A stretch of DNA of 64,000 nt. Origin: Acarospora socialis. Lineage: Eukaryota > Ascomycota > Lecanoromycetes > Acarosporales > Acarosporaceae. The DNA is taken from contig JAMYGW020000011.1 in NCBI GenBank assembly GCA_025617375.2, forward strand, positions 558,001-622,000. Direction: 5' to 3'. The translations under genes were made by a program, and so were the position numbers. The notes below the pieces were generated by a model. That model searched no databases. It worked only from the letters and a program-made list of their open reading frames with translations, and was not told the DNA's origin. Shown here piece after piece: positions 49,937-61,807 of this stretch. Within the stretch, counting starts at the first letter, position 1, and each line of letters begins with the position of its first letter.

Positions 49937-52900
49937 ATGGCGCTCGATCCAGCCGGCGGCTATGTGGCCGCCAGTAACCTGCAAGACCTGACCGACGCAT
50001 CCCTACCGATCTTCAATGTGGAGAGGGTGCAGCTCCAGTTCTCCCTCTCGTCGGACTTTGTAGCGGCGCAAGTGGCCAACAATGTCTTGGTGCTCGCGCT
50101 ATCGACGGGGCGGATCCTGCGCATTGATCTGGACAGTCCGGCGGATATCGACGGTGGGGTAGCTCCCGTTCCTGGTGCCGACGGATCGTGAACTGATTGA
50201 GTCTGGGTCATCCAGATATTGATTTGCCGAAAAAGTCCGCCGAGGTTGGCCTCATCCGTCGCATGTTCCTCGACCCGTCCGCGTCCCATTTGATCGTTAG
50301 CACCACGGTCGGGGACAACTACTATCTCCATACGCAGTCGAGACAACCGAAACAGCTGTCACGATTGAGGGGTGTGAACATTGAGAGCATAGCATGGAAT
50401 CCTTCGCTACCCACGGCGTCGACGAGAGAGATACTCGTGGGAGCCTCGGACGGAAATGTATACGAGGTCTACATCGAGCCCTCCACGGAGTTCTACAGGC
50501 GCGAGGAGAAGTATCTGAAGGCAGTTTACAAGAGCTCGGATGGGCCAGTGACAGGTCTATGGGCAGACCTGATTGCAGGCAAGCCTGACGTGAGACGAGT
50601 GTTAATAGCAACTCAGAGCTCTCTGTTGCACTTTGTTGGACGGATAGGTCGACATGGACATGAAGGTGGAGGTTCCACATACTCGAAACTCTTTGAGACC
50701 GAAGTGCCTACATCCCATCAAACATCCAAATCGTCTACATCCGCGCCTTCAGGGTTGAGTGTGTCACCGGAATGGCCGGACACTTCGTTTGACGGCGATG
50801 ATGTTGAACGAATATTTGGGTGGCTCTCGTCGGAGGGGGTCTTCTATGGAAAGCTCTTTACATCCGCGGCACTTTCGACTTTAGGCAACAAAACGTTCAA
50901 CGAAGCAAAAACATTCTCAAGGTCCAAGATCCCAGCATCAGAAAACGCAAGCGGTAGAAAAAGAGTGAGACAGGATCCCATCTTTGCCATAGCTCTTACC
51001 CACTGGCATATACTGCATCTGGTCGAAGAGAGGATTGTGGCGGTGAATCGACTTGACGGGAGGATCGTGTACGACCAGACCGTATTGGAGCCGGGGCAGA
51101 GAGCCCTTGGGCTGATTGCAGATCAAAAGAAAAATACCTTTTGGCTGTTCACGACTCAGGACATATTCGAGATTGTGGTCAATGACGAAGACCGCGATAT
51201 CTGGAAGATTATGCTGGGCAGTCAGCAATTCGACGCTGCCTTACATTATGCACGGAACCCAACGCAACGGGATGCGGTGGCTACGGCTTCTGGTGACTAT
51301 CTGGTCAGCAAAGGCCAGTTCTTGGAAGCAGCAAGCGTGTACGGGAAAAGCAGCAAGCCTTTCGAACAGGTCGCCCTGACGTTCATTGACCACGACGAGC
51401 AAGATGCATTACGCAAGTATCTCTTGACAAAGCTATCAACTTACAAGAAGTCGTCTGTGATGCAGCGGGTGATGGTTGCAAGTTGGTTGATCGAGGTTTT
51501 CATGTCAAAGTTAAACTCTCTGGATGATACCATCACGACTAAAGCCGAGCTGTCCGAAAATACAAATACTGCGGAGAGTAAAGACCGCCTTTCTACGGTC
51601 CGCTCCGAATTCCAAGATTTTGTCACTAGATACAAGTCCGACCTGGACCGCAAGACCACGTACGATATCATCAGCAGTCATGGGCGAGAAGAAGAACTCC
51701 TCTTCTATGCCAGCACTGTCAATGATTACAACTACGTGCTGTCTTACTGGGTCCAAAGAGAGCGGTGGTCAGAGTCACTCGCCGTACTCAAGAAACAGAC
51801 CGACCCGGAAATCTTCTACAAGTATAGCAGCGTGCTCATGGCACATGCCGCCGTCGATCTCGTCGATATCATGATGCGACAATCGCACCTCGACGCTCGA
51901 AAGTTGATCCCCGCGCTTCTCAACTACAACAAAGAGGCCCGGGAGCCCATCAACCAGGTATGGGGACTCGCAATCAAGACACTACTCCATTCTAACCTCC
52001 GTCCAGAACCAAGCGATCCGTTACCTTCTTTTCGTCATCAACCAACTCCATTCCACCGACGCAGCTGTCCACAACACACTAATCTCAATCTATGCCTCTC
52101 ACCCTTCGCCCGACGAATCTGCCCTCCTCTCCTACCTCGAATCACAATCCCTCCAACAAACCCAACTCTACGACGCCGACTTCGCCCTCCGCCTCTGCAT
52201 CCAATACAAGCGCGTGCAGTCCTGCGTGCACATCTACAGCACGATGGGCCAATACCTCCAAGCCGTCGAACTGGCCCTCCAACACGACGAGATCGACCTA
52301 GCCTCGCTCGTCGCCTCCCGGCCGGACTCGAACCGCGCCCTACGCAAAAAACTCTGGCTCGCCATCGCCAAAAAAGTCATCGCCCAAGACGCCGGCATCA
52401 AAACGGCGCTAGACTTCCTCAAGCGCAGCGACGTCGACGCCGGCCTGCGCATCGAAGACCTGATCCCCTTCTTCCCGGACTTTGTCGTCATCGACGACTT
52501 CAAAGAGGAGATCTGCGACGCTTTGGAGTCCTACTCGCGCCACATCGACGCGCTGAAGAAAGAAATGGACGACTCGGCCGCGACGGCCGCGTCCATCCAG
52601 ACGGACATCGGCGCCCTCGACCGCCGCTACGCCATCGTCGAGCCCGGCGAGAAATGCCAGGTCTGTCGGCTGCCGCTGTTGAGTCGGCAATTCTTCGTCT
52701 TCCCGTGCCAGCACGCGTTTCATGGCGATTGTTTGGGCAAGAAGGTCCTGGAACAGTCCGGTTTGAGTGCGGGCAGGAGGATCAGGGAGCTGCAGGCGGA
52801 GATTAATCGCGGGATCAGCACGGGCGCGAAGAGGGAGAGGTTGGTGAGAGAGTTGGATGCGTTGGTTGCCAGGGGGTGGTAAGAAACTTTTCTTGTCTTT

Positions 52901-53060
52901 GTGTTTGATCTGCTGGGGTGGTCTGGGTGGAGTGGATTGGAGTGAGTGGCTGACGGATGGTTTCGGTGCATACAGTATCCTATGCGGCGACTTTGCCATC
53001 AAGCTCGTCGATCAGCCGTTCGTGACCGAGAAGGACGATCCGGCCGAGTGGGCGCGCTGA
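49937..53060 (+). CDS. VPS18: Vps18/Pep3, HOPS/CORVET tethering subunit with RING finger
   Basis: A core subunit of the HOPS and CORVET complexes that tether membranes at the vacuole and endosome. Four exons (49937-50153, 50216-51957, 52007-52878, 52976-53060) give 971 aa. The N-terminal beta-propeller (Pep3/Vps18 domain) includes FNVERVQLQFSLSSDFVAAQ, ILRIDLDSPADIDDIDLPKK, RMFLDPSASHLIVST and WNPSLPTASTREILVGASDG. The C-terminal half is helical, clathrin-heavy-chain-like (ALHYARNPTQRDAVATASGD, CIQYKRVQSCVHIYSTMGQY). The RING begins at about residue 870 (CQVCRLPLL, then PCQHAFHGDC) and its last Cys pair, CILC, comes from the 85-nt final exon. A model that ends at the TAA just inside the last intron (ending VARGW) would have half a RING. 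Upstream in-frame starts are not ATG. Confidence 0.95.
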
Positions 53061-56000
53061 TATCGACCAAGCGCAGCGCACAGAAACGATGTCTTCTGTC
53101 GGGCGTCTAGGTCGCAGGTCAGGATTGTCAAGGGAGGAAGGGATAGTATGAGGTTATACTACGAAGACGGGTTACGTGCAGTGGCTCCATATGCAGACGT
53201 CAAAGTATAGATATGTATCGTGTTCTGCATGTCTCACGGTGAGGAAAGAGGTATATTCGGTATATCTCACAAAGGTACCTTATACAAGAGTATAGTACGA
53301 GCCGATCATCTTCCCGCAATCTGTAGCTAAAGTACGCAAGCCTTCAAGGAAGGCAAAGAGCGCCGCGTAGACGTTACTAATGAAGAACTCTCCTGTCACT
53401 TTGCAACCCACCAACCACGAACCACGAACGATGCCTGAATCCACCCTTCCTCACCGTAACTGGGTGCATGGTCCTGTTGGTAGGTGCCACATCGACTCTA
53501 CTCCACTCCACCGGATCCTTTCTTTCTTTCATTCTTCCCCTAAACTCGTACTTCCCGCGGCTGTCATATCCCTTACTACCGTGAAACCCTTTCCTATCCC
53601 ATCTCACCCCACCCACACCCACCACACTCACTTCCCCTACACCTCCCCTCTCCCTATCCTAGATATACCCCTCCTCCACCACGACGATCCCCCAAGCCCC
53701 CAAGCCCCAGCCTCACTCTCGGCCCGAGGGGTGGCGCGCCAGGACGTAGACGTCGTACCCGATGCTCGCACTCGCACTCGCGCCCGTCCTCTCCGAGGTG
53801 ATGTACGACACCCCGTAAGTTTAGTGGGCCCATGCCCCAATTTCAACTGCAAGCACGGCTACTGCCTTAGAGTTGCCTTATGCAGTACAGTGGGTCGGTC
53901 GGTCAGTAGGTAGGTACCTAACTCGGAGCGGGCCGATGAGCTATGGGTTGCGGTATTTAGTGGTAGGGTAGCTTCCTTCCTACCGCATGGCTTCCGTCCC
54001 GGCCGGGTGCCGGAGAGTAGCTCCCTCCGGGGTTGTGCGGGGCGGGCATCAAGGTGGAGTACAGACTCAACGTGGCCTGTTGGACGATGTGTTGCTCCAT
54101 ATTGATAGTTGTACTTGAAAACTTATACCCAAGGTTGTGTTCCCTAGAATCAGGAGTGCTGTTTTGTGATTTATGGACTCCCCATCGTACTTCGTGTTTA
54201 GTGTCGGGTGGCGCGACCTCATATGCCTGTGTAGGCTTGAGCCAGCGCAGACTGCTGGCAGGCGTATGTGGAGATCTTCCTAGGCGAGAGCATCGGTATG
54301 ATATCCATAACTCACTTCGGTTCTACGCGTCGAAACCAATGAACGCTGGCTAATGTCCCAAGGAGCCTGGAACGGAGGCCGAAACTGAGCCTTGGGGTGC
54401 TGACCGATGTGGAATTCCGATGAGTGCGACGTCCTTGGGTGAAAGCTTGTAGTGCCTGCATCCTGGTTGCTTCGGCGACACGCACCCGAGCTAGGCCGGT
54501 TGATTCGAAGTGAAGCACTGAGCGTCTGATGAAATGGATGTGCGTTGCCTCTGTGGATTCAGGGCGTTCGCTACAGCGCCGCCTACGTTGTTGAATTTGA
54601 TTGCAAAGAGGATGTTCGAATGCTGCTGAGAGTTGTGTGTTCTGCTTTCCTTTAGGCTGACCGAGTGGATACCGAGTGTCGTTCAGTTTGTCCAGATTGC
54701 TAGTGGATGAGTATTGGAGACTGGAACAGGACTGCTCTGTTCAATGGTCAGATTTTCATGAGATAAGTCGCAAGACGGTTTGATCTCTTCTAGGTACAAA
54801 GCATTGAAGAAGTGTACGTCGTACAACAATGCTATACATTAAAGGGAATGATAGTGAGGAAGGAAAGAGGTGACTGAGGTACCTCATCACTACTGATATG
54901 TTGTGAAAACCCTACTTTCCGTTCTGTGTGAAACGGAGGGTAAAGAGAAGATATCAAAGACAGAAAACATGAATAGAACTTCCCCATTTCTGTCTCCAGC
55001 TGCCCTTCGTTATACCTGGGCCCGGAGCATGTAAGACGGTGGAAATATATTATCAAGCTGGACTGTCTGCGAAGGAGCTTGGAGTAACGGTAGGACTCGG
55101 AACTAGGTTGGCGACGTCCAGGAAGACATCCGACAAGGACCGAATCGCTTGCTTAAAGCGTCATTATGATCCTCGAACTTCACTGCCGGTTTCAATCGAG
55201 GTCGGGAGAACATGACCCGATTGGCCGGTGGATGCTGCAGTAGGAGGCCTTGAGAGTTAATTATAGGTACATGATACTACCAGGAGGGTCACCGAGATGC
55301 TCAGAGTGGAGAGGACGTCCGCTTGAAGCACGTGATACCGGAATCAGTTTGAAGATCATGGAAGATCTGTGATGACTCAAAGACCGAGTGCTTTGGAAAC
55401 CGGTGAGCGGAGTTCCCAGACGTGTTCGGACCTCCACAGAAATGAAAAGGTTATGTGTGGAACTGAAGCAAACGAGTGCAGGTATGTTCGGCGCAACGCA
55501 AGAAATGAAAGAGAACCTAATTCCTCAAATACTCCAACCTCATCGGCGAGAACGTGTACGGCCAACTTGAGGTGTGGACGACTGCATTGGTTCTCCTCGA
55601 TCATCCGAGGGCTGCAAGAATCCGAATATCAAAACCGACGAGAAAACGTAAACATAAGAGTATGCTCGGACACCAACAATGGTGCCTCCCACAGGATACC
55701 GATATCGGAAGTCGAGCCTTCGTGCTGTGTCTATGATTGCGTGTCGGAGAGTCCCTTATACATTATTGACGCGTAACATGGACACGCACCGACGGCCAGG
55801 TTCCATTCGAGCCAATGTTGGTATAATGCGCAAACCGATTCGAGGAGAGTTTGGTCTAAGAGGAACGGGAAGGAGACTTGCAACCAAATCTAAACCAGAT
55901 CACCACAAACACAATTGTGCAATGACTAGCATCTACTGTACTCGTACGAGTACATGTAGGTAAGCAACGATATGTGGAAGATCTCCACAAACCCTCCGAA

Positions 56001-58199
56001 AGTGCGGTGTGCCGTTGCAAAATCTTCCGCATCAAGTCGGAGCGGCGTCTCGCCAATCTGGAAAATGGAAAGTCTTGACAGAAGTTTATCGAGTGAAAGC
56101 TGGGGGTATCTCGTCCAGTACGAGTAGTAAACAGAGGAAGGCTCTGACTCGTGTCGGAGACGGCGTGCCACACGCTGCCAGTATGCAGGTCAGCGTTGGC
56201 GAGGTCTCATTGACTGACTATTCTGGATGTTAGTAAACAAATAGCAGGTGTCCGAGGTTTTCTTGAGGTAAAGTGCCCCACTACGCCGGGGCATTTTTCG
56301 ACTTATCGTGCATGGGCGACTGGCCGGAGACTCTGATAGTACGAATAGAGTACTCGTGAGGGGTATGGTAAGCTGGTAGTCGTACAGTAGTCCGCCGTGG
56401 ACGGCTAAGGACCTTGCTACCTTATGGATTCTGAGTCGTTGGTGTTGAAAATTCCTGCGGCGGTGAGGAAGAATCTAGCAGGAATCCAGGCACGCCTGCT
56501 TCTGTGGTAGCACTATATGAAACTCAGCATTGAGCTTATGCAGGAGAGCGGGATTGCGAGAGTGTCGAGATGCCGAGGGCTTCACCGACCACTCCGTTGA
56601 TGATAGGATAAAATCAATGCTCGAGCGATTATTATTATAGTAGAGAGCTTGCGCTGGTGGTCGTGAGGGTATCATTCAGTTGTTGGGGAATTGTTATGCA
56701 GCTTGACGGTTGGCTTGCAGGGTGGTTGGATCAATCAAGATTCTTCAACATCTACCGAGCGGTTCTGGCCAGTATTGAGTTTATTTCAGGGCATCAGCAG
56801 AATGTCCAGATATCCACGACTCGGCTTTCAAACAGTGGTGATACTGCATACGTACGTTGACTGTTGGGTTGGAATAATAGTAATAATGTATTATCGTCAT
56901 CCATTACGGTATATCGTCTACGGTATATCGTGAAACATCTACGCGCTTGCTTCCGGTGAGCGTCAAAGGGATCCGCAGTCGCGGTGGCAGTTACACCAAC
57001 AGCGATGGAACACTGCATTCGTACTCCGTATTGCATTTGCATTGTAAATGAATATTGCTCGTTTGAGTACTGCATGCTTCGTTCCAAGTTCCAACCGTCG
57101 GGAGGCCCTCTTCCTACCGATATCCGTAACCCATCCAGCGTCGATCTGCAAGTGAACCGGACATCCGACGGCCAAGAAACCCTCTCCCCGATAATTGGTT
57201 GGAGGGCTACTTCTCGTTAACAGCGGGTGTGACCTTACGATGATTATCTGAAGGAGGAGGTTGGTGCGATTGAAGGCATCGATGAGGTCTGTGTGTGAGT
57301 GCCGGAGAGTTCACAGGTAGAGTGGTGTAGCTGCTGTGAGATTGATAGGAAGGTCACAGTCAAGTCACCTGTCCGACTGACGTACTTGGAAGTTAGGAAC
57401 TGAATGCGCAAGAATAGGGTTGGGATCTTCATTTCCTTTCCAATTGATAGGGGCTGCCCTTCAAAGATGCGGGGTCTTACTCCATAAGGTAATTGAGGGA
57501 AAACACCTCAGGTGACCTCGAATAAGGCCATATCAAAGTTATGGCTTGGCTTTGGGATATGGATTGGGAAGGTCATGGAGCAGTGTCTTTCACACAACAG
57601 ATGACGTTCCTACCTGAGGGGGAGGACCACCTCGAGATATCACTAGAACGAATCTGACTACTAGGTAGTTACTAGCATTATTAAGTCTTCCTGTGTTGGT
57701 GTTCTCTGCTGTTTTCAATGCTGAAGAGGATTCTGTTTCGGGCTTAAGATCCTAGCACACGCGGCTAAAGATGTAAGAGACCTTGATGCCCCGTGCTCGA
57801 GATACAATCAAACACCCTTGAACTTCTGAAGGACGCCCCGTTGCATTCATAAGGTATCCTACTCTATCTTATGCAGGTTTGGCATGAGCTGGCTGGAAGC
57901 AGCAGCATGAGCACGGGCATGGGGCATGGGGCATGGGGTCTTTCTTCCCTTGTTGGTAGAAATGGATGGAAGTTGGAAGATTGCAGATTACGCCTATGCA
58001 GCGCTAAAGGTTGTTGCAACTTGGATGAGTGCAGGCGAAAGAAGTGGCCACACCTCGCACTTTTGCCACCATTACCATTCCGGACTTAGCGCTTGAGTCC
58101 AGAACCAGCCAGGTACAGGTGGCCAATCAATGATCATGACTACGTATGACGCTATTCTATATTGAGCCTAGAGTAAACTCCAGGCTGTGCCTTTGTTGA
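53061..58199. other. Gene-poor stretch, 5.1 kb
   Basis: Ordinary base composition with CpG present, so not a RIP block. Open frames are short and unrecognised. One weak candidate begins at ATG 53431 (MPESTLPHRNWVHGPVG) with a GTAGGT donor, a pyrimidine-rich intron to CCTAG at about 53662, and a second segment running to a GTAAGT donor at 53817; I cannot identify a third exon. A short GC hairpin lies at 56274-56293 and a GGGCATG triple repeat near 57920-57940. I recognise no transposon. Confidence 0.4.
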
Positions 58200-59480
58200 T
58201 GTTAGCTTCCCTCATTACTAACTGGCTTCTCTCCGACCTTCGTCTCTCCTCCTGCTTCCTACCTACCTACCCTACTCTCACCGCCGCCATGAACCTACCT
58301 ACATAACATATGACTTGAGCTTCGCCGTCGAAACCAGTGCTTCGTTGTCATTGTGTTGTTTCCTCCCTTCTAATTCTCCGAGCCTTCCTAATCTCTATCA
58401 CCTGTCGACATTCCTCCTACCGTCTACGCCTCCATTCCAACCTGTCGGCCTACGGAGCAACAACAACAATAACAACAACAATCACCAAGCTCGCTCCGTT
58501 CTCCAAAGGCTGATATCACACTATCTCACAACACTTTGCTCATCAACCTTCGCCCGTCAAGCTGCCCAGAATAGCCAATTCGGCGCGAGCCAGCTGTTTG
58601 CCGTTGACAATCCTCGCTCTCATCCTCGGCCCCAACAGCACAGTTGTGACTCGATTGCTTGGCGGAAAGCAGCTCACAGCTGCCCACTAGCAAGCTCCAG
58701 GCTGGATTCTGACCGAGACTTTCAAACAATAACAACATCTCTGAATCCTCGACCTCTCCGCTATTAATGATCTAAACTCTGGGAGGCGCTTGATCGAGTC
58801 ATCGTCAACGTTATCATATCACGTCCTACTCTCTCATCGCCGTACCCCTGATCACGACTCTCAACGCATCTGTTACGACCATCGATTAGCATTATCACCG
58901 TGCTGATACCCTTTCAGCCTTCTTTCGTTCACTCTTTGCAGGCTTCAGTTCCTTCCACTCCTTTGCAGTCTTGACCGGATCGGCTCGACTTTACCCATGC
59001 CACTCTGACGCTCCTTCTTTTCCTTGCTCTTGCAGCACGGCATCCTCTCGGCCTGCTATGATCTACTGGATCGTCTCTTTAACTTTAACAGTACCGTATC
59101 ATCCACCGTACATGAGCCTCTGAAACCCCACGATCCGGAGTTTAGCGTTTTCCAACTACGGGCGGTGCGGTTCATCTAAGCGGCTGCAATATTCGACCAT
59201 ATAATTTCCTTGCCGTGTTCTATACATCGACTCTTCACGCTTCCCTTGGGTTTTGTATCTCCTGACCGCTTTCGACTCGTTCTGCAAAAGCCTCTCGACC
59301 TGCTTCGCTCACCACCTTCGAATCACCAGCCTCTGTTCGCATAACTTGAGACTCCAGATCCAAAAGTCATTTGCATCTACGTTATAGATCGCCGTCGTTC
59401 CCTGTTACACTATTGTTGTACTCTCGTCCGCCTCGTACGAGATCAAAAGCGTCTAATTCGTCGTTCTCTGTCAAGAACGA
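58200..59480 (+). promoter_or_regulatory. Probable long 5' leader/promoter of the Ksp1-type kinase
   Basis: This stretch is strongly pyrimidine-rich on the plus strand (many CTCT, CCTTC and TTCCTC runs), with short repeats such as CCTACCTACC (near 58260) and CAACAACAACAATAAC (near 58460). The pattern is typical of long fungal leaders. Several ATGs with short frames occur, so upstream ORFs are likely if it is transcribed. Confidence 0.5.
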
Positions 59481-61364
59481 ATGGAGTGTCTACGAGAAAA
59501 GTTCGTCGAGGGACTGCTTCTGGACGGCCGTTTCCAGACCATCTCGCCTCTCAACCATGGCTCGTTCGGAATGGTTTTCATGGCCAGGGATCTCACGACC
59601 GACGAGATTGTTGCCATCAAGTGCTTGACAAAGGCTACCTCCACCAACACGTGCCCCTCGGCATCGAGCATCGACGACCGCTCGGACGAGTTGGCATGCC
59701 ACGCCCGCTTAGGTCACCATCCGAACATCGTCAATCTCATCCACTCTTTCGAGACCGGAGCTCATATGTACCTAGTGCTGGAGTTTTGTCCCATGGGGGA
59801 CCTCTACGAAGCCATCCGTGTTGGTCGTGGTCCATTGGAAACCGAACACGTTCGCGAGTTCATGCTTCAGCTCGTGGACGCTGTTGCCTACATGCATTCA
59901 AAAGGCCTGTACCATCGCGATATCAAACCCGAGAACATCTTCCTCGCTCAAGATGGCTCGTTGAAACTTGGTGATTTCGGACTGGCGACGACGGAAGTCT
60001 GGTCTCACGAAGTGTCTGTCGGAAGCGACCGTTACATGTCTCCCGAACAATATGACTCGGCCGGTACCGGTTACTCTCCGGCCAAGGCGGACATCTGGGC
60101 AATCGGGATTTGTCTGCTCAACATCATCTTCTCCCGTAACCCGTTCGTTACGCCAACGGAGTCAGACTTGCTCTTTGCCGACTACGCTCGTGACAGGCAG
60201 TCACTCTTTGATGTCTTCCCGAACATGTCACAGGACACCTTCGAAATCCTCGTTCACGCCATGGCGATCGACCCAGAAAAGCGTTCTCTCACTGCCGTTC
60301 GGGATGCCATCAACCGTGTGGTCAGCTTCACCACCGATGACGAAACGCTCGACGACTTCTGCACCGAAGATCGTGAAGTGGTACCGGCAAGCGCCAACAG
60401 AGAGCCTCTCCGTACTCCATCGATCCAGAGCCCCCATGTCGACCAAGGTGGTTCGTTCCCTTGGGCGAAGGCTTTACAGATGAGTCCACCTCAGCGCCAG
60501 CTCTCCGTCATCCCGGACACAGAAAGCTATTCCGAGGATATGTTCCCTGCCTCTGAGAAGGGAGCGAGCTCCTGGTGTTCGGTCGGTGCGCAAACGCCTT
60601 CAATGGCTTCAGTACTGGATTCGTCACTCGGAGCGTCCTTCAAGCTGATGGAAGTCACCAACTCTAAAGGTGTATCTCTGCCTCGGCCAGATCCAGTCTC
60701 TATGACTGGGTCACTCCCTATTCGCGCGACCAAGCCTCTGCCTGCCCTGTCGATGATCTTTGGTGATAAGAGCGCAACCGAATCAAAGAGCTGGAGTGAT
60801 TTGTGGGATGAGGAGGAAGAGTCTGGAACAGATCAGGAGGATGCTTTGCAAAGCAGACGTGAGCACAACAGTCGCAGTTGGAGTCAGGAAAGCAAGGATG
60901 ACGACCCCACCATCCGTCGTGGTGGTCTGGCGGAGCTCAAGAGTACTTCTTTTGTCAACACTCGAACGAGGAGCCCGGGCCATAACGGTGTTAATGCAGA
61001 TTCGACTGGTTTCGACGGCGTTATTCAGGAAGGTGGATTTTTCTTCGAGGAGCGTGCTCCTCCCACCACACCACGCTACTCGCCTCCGTCGAAGCGCAGT
61101 ATCATGGACAAATGGGCGGCGCTCGGCACTCGTCGACGTGCCTCTCAGTTCAATAACACCACGGGTACTGCGAAGCGTTTGGCGATGGGGAGTTGGCGGA
61201 AGGAGGTTGGGTTGGAGTCTGGTTATGAGGGTGGTTTATGGGAACGAAAGAACCATGTCAGGGGTTCAGTCAAAGACTGGCGCCGTGACGTCCAACGGCA
61301 ACATCAACACCATTCGCGTGATGATGAAGAGTGGGTTGGAGGTTGGCATGACCTTCACTTGTAG
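59481..61364 (+). CDS. Ser/Thr protein kinase of the Ksp1/Ran1 group
   Basis: An intronless frame of 627 aa. The kinase domain (about 18-290) has a modified glycine loop LNHGSFGMVFMARD, AIKCLTK with the ATP-anchoring Lys, HRDIKPENIFL at about 144, DFGLATTE, a GSDRYMSPEQY activation/APE segment and ADIWAIGICLLNI. The LNHGSFGMV form of the loop and YMSPEQ in place of the usual APE are features of the Ksp1/Ran1-like fungal kinases, which act under TOR/PKA in nutrient response and repress autophagy or meiosis in yeasts. The rest is a Ser-rich tail with acidic patches (SDLWDEEEESGTDQED) and a conserved C-terminal block (MDKWAALGTRRRASQFNNTT, then GSWRKEVGLES) typical of the filamentous-fungal members. 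It probably has a leader longer than 1 kb. Confidence 0.85.
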   Translation: MECLREKFVEGLLLDGRFQTISPLNHGSFGMVFMARDLTTDEIVAIKCLTKATSTNTCPSASSIDDRSDELACHARLGHHPNIVNLIHSFETGAHMYLVLEFCPMGDLYEAIRVGRGPLETEHVREFMLQLVDAVAYMHSKGLYHRDIKPENIFLAQDGSLKLGDFGLATTEVWSHEVSVGSDRYMSPEQYDSAGTGYSPAKADIWAIGICLLNIIFSRNPFVTPTESDLLFADYARDRQSLFDVFPNMSQDTFEILVHAMAIDPEKRSLTAVRDAINRVVSFTTDDETLDDFCTEDREVVPASANREPLRTPSIQSPHVDQGGSFPWAKALQMSPPQRQLSVIPDTESYSEDMFPASEKGASSWCSVGAQTPSMASVLDSSLGASFKLMEVTNSKGVSLPRPDPVSMTGSLPIRATKPLPALSMIFGDKSATESKSWSDLWDEEEESGTDQEDALQSRREHNSRSWSQESKDDDPTIRRGGLAELKSTSFVNTRTRSPGHNGVNADSTGFDGVIQEGGFFFEERAPPTTPRYSPPSKRSIMDKWAALGTRRRASQFNNTTGTAKRLAMGSWRKEVGLESGYEGGLWERKNHVRGSVKDWRRDVQRQHQHHSRDDEEWVGGWHDLHL

Positions 61365-61807
61365 TCTAGTGATTGTATGATTGCTACTCTTCGGAGCGTG
61401 CTCTCGTTCAGGATCTGGAATTATATTCTGGGAATAAGATCTTATAGATCGAATTACAGATATTACCCATTCAAACATTTGTCGTCGATATATTATGTCT
61501 ATCGTGAAGTAGTGACAGTAGCATTATGAACTCAATCGTACCATGTGCACTTCCTACAGCTGACACTGACCCGTATTAGGATATAGATTCCTACGTAGCA
61601 GAAAATGCGCTTGAAAACGAATAACCTCAGTGTGTGATTGCTGATAATACTCCGCATATATGCGGGAAAAAGCATAGTAACAGACACCAGAACTCCCGTC
61701 AACCATTTCAGACCCTGAAAATCGCTCAGCTGAATTTCTCACCCCACCACAACCCCACCACACACCAGAACCCGCAACATCAATCCCCATCACCAGCACT
61801 CAGCAAC
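61365..61807. promoter_or_regulatory. Intergenic, 443 bp, upstream of adenosine kinase
   Basis: It separates two plus-strand genes. The last 100 bp before the ATG are rich in CACC/CCAC runs. No specific site was recognised. Confidence 0.4.

Noticed and set aside
52806-52882. Ending VPS18 at the TAA at 52882
   Set aside because: A GTAAGA donor overlaps that stop, and the next exon supplies the conserved CILCGD end of the RING.
56274-56293. GC hairpin TGCCCC-loop-GGGGCA followed by T's, resembling a bacterial terminator
   Set aside because: The genome is fungal, where such terminators do not act, and no gene ends there. It is probably chance.
57915-57945. Short GGGCATG tandem repeat
   Set aside because: Only about three units; too short to call a minisatellite or to give a role.
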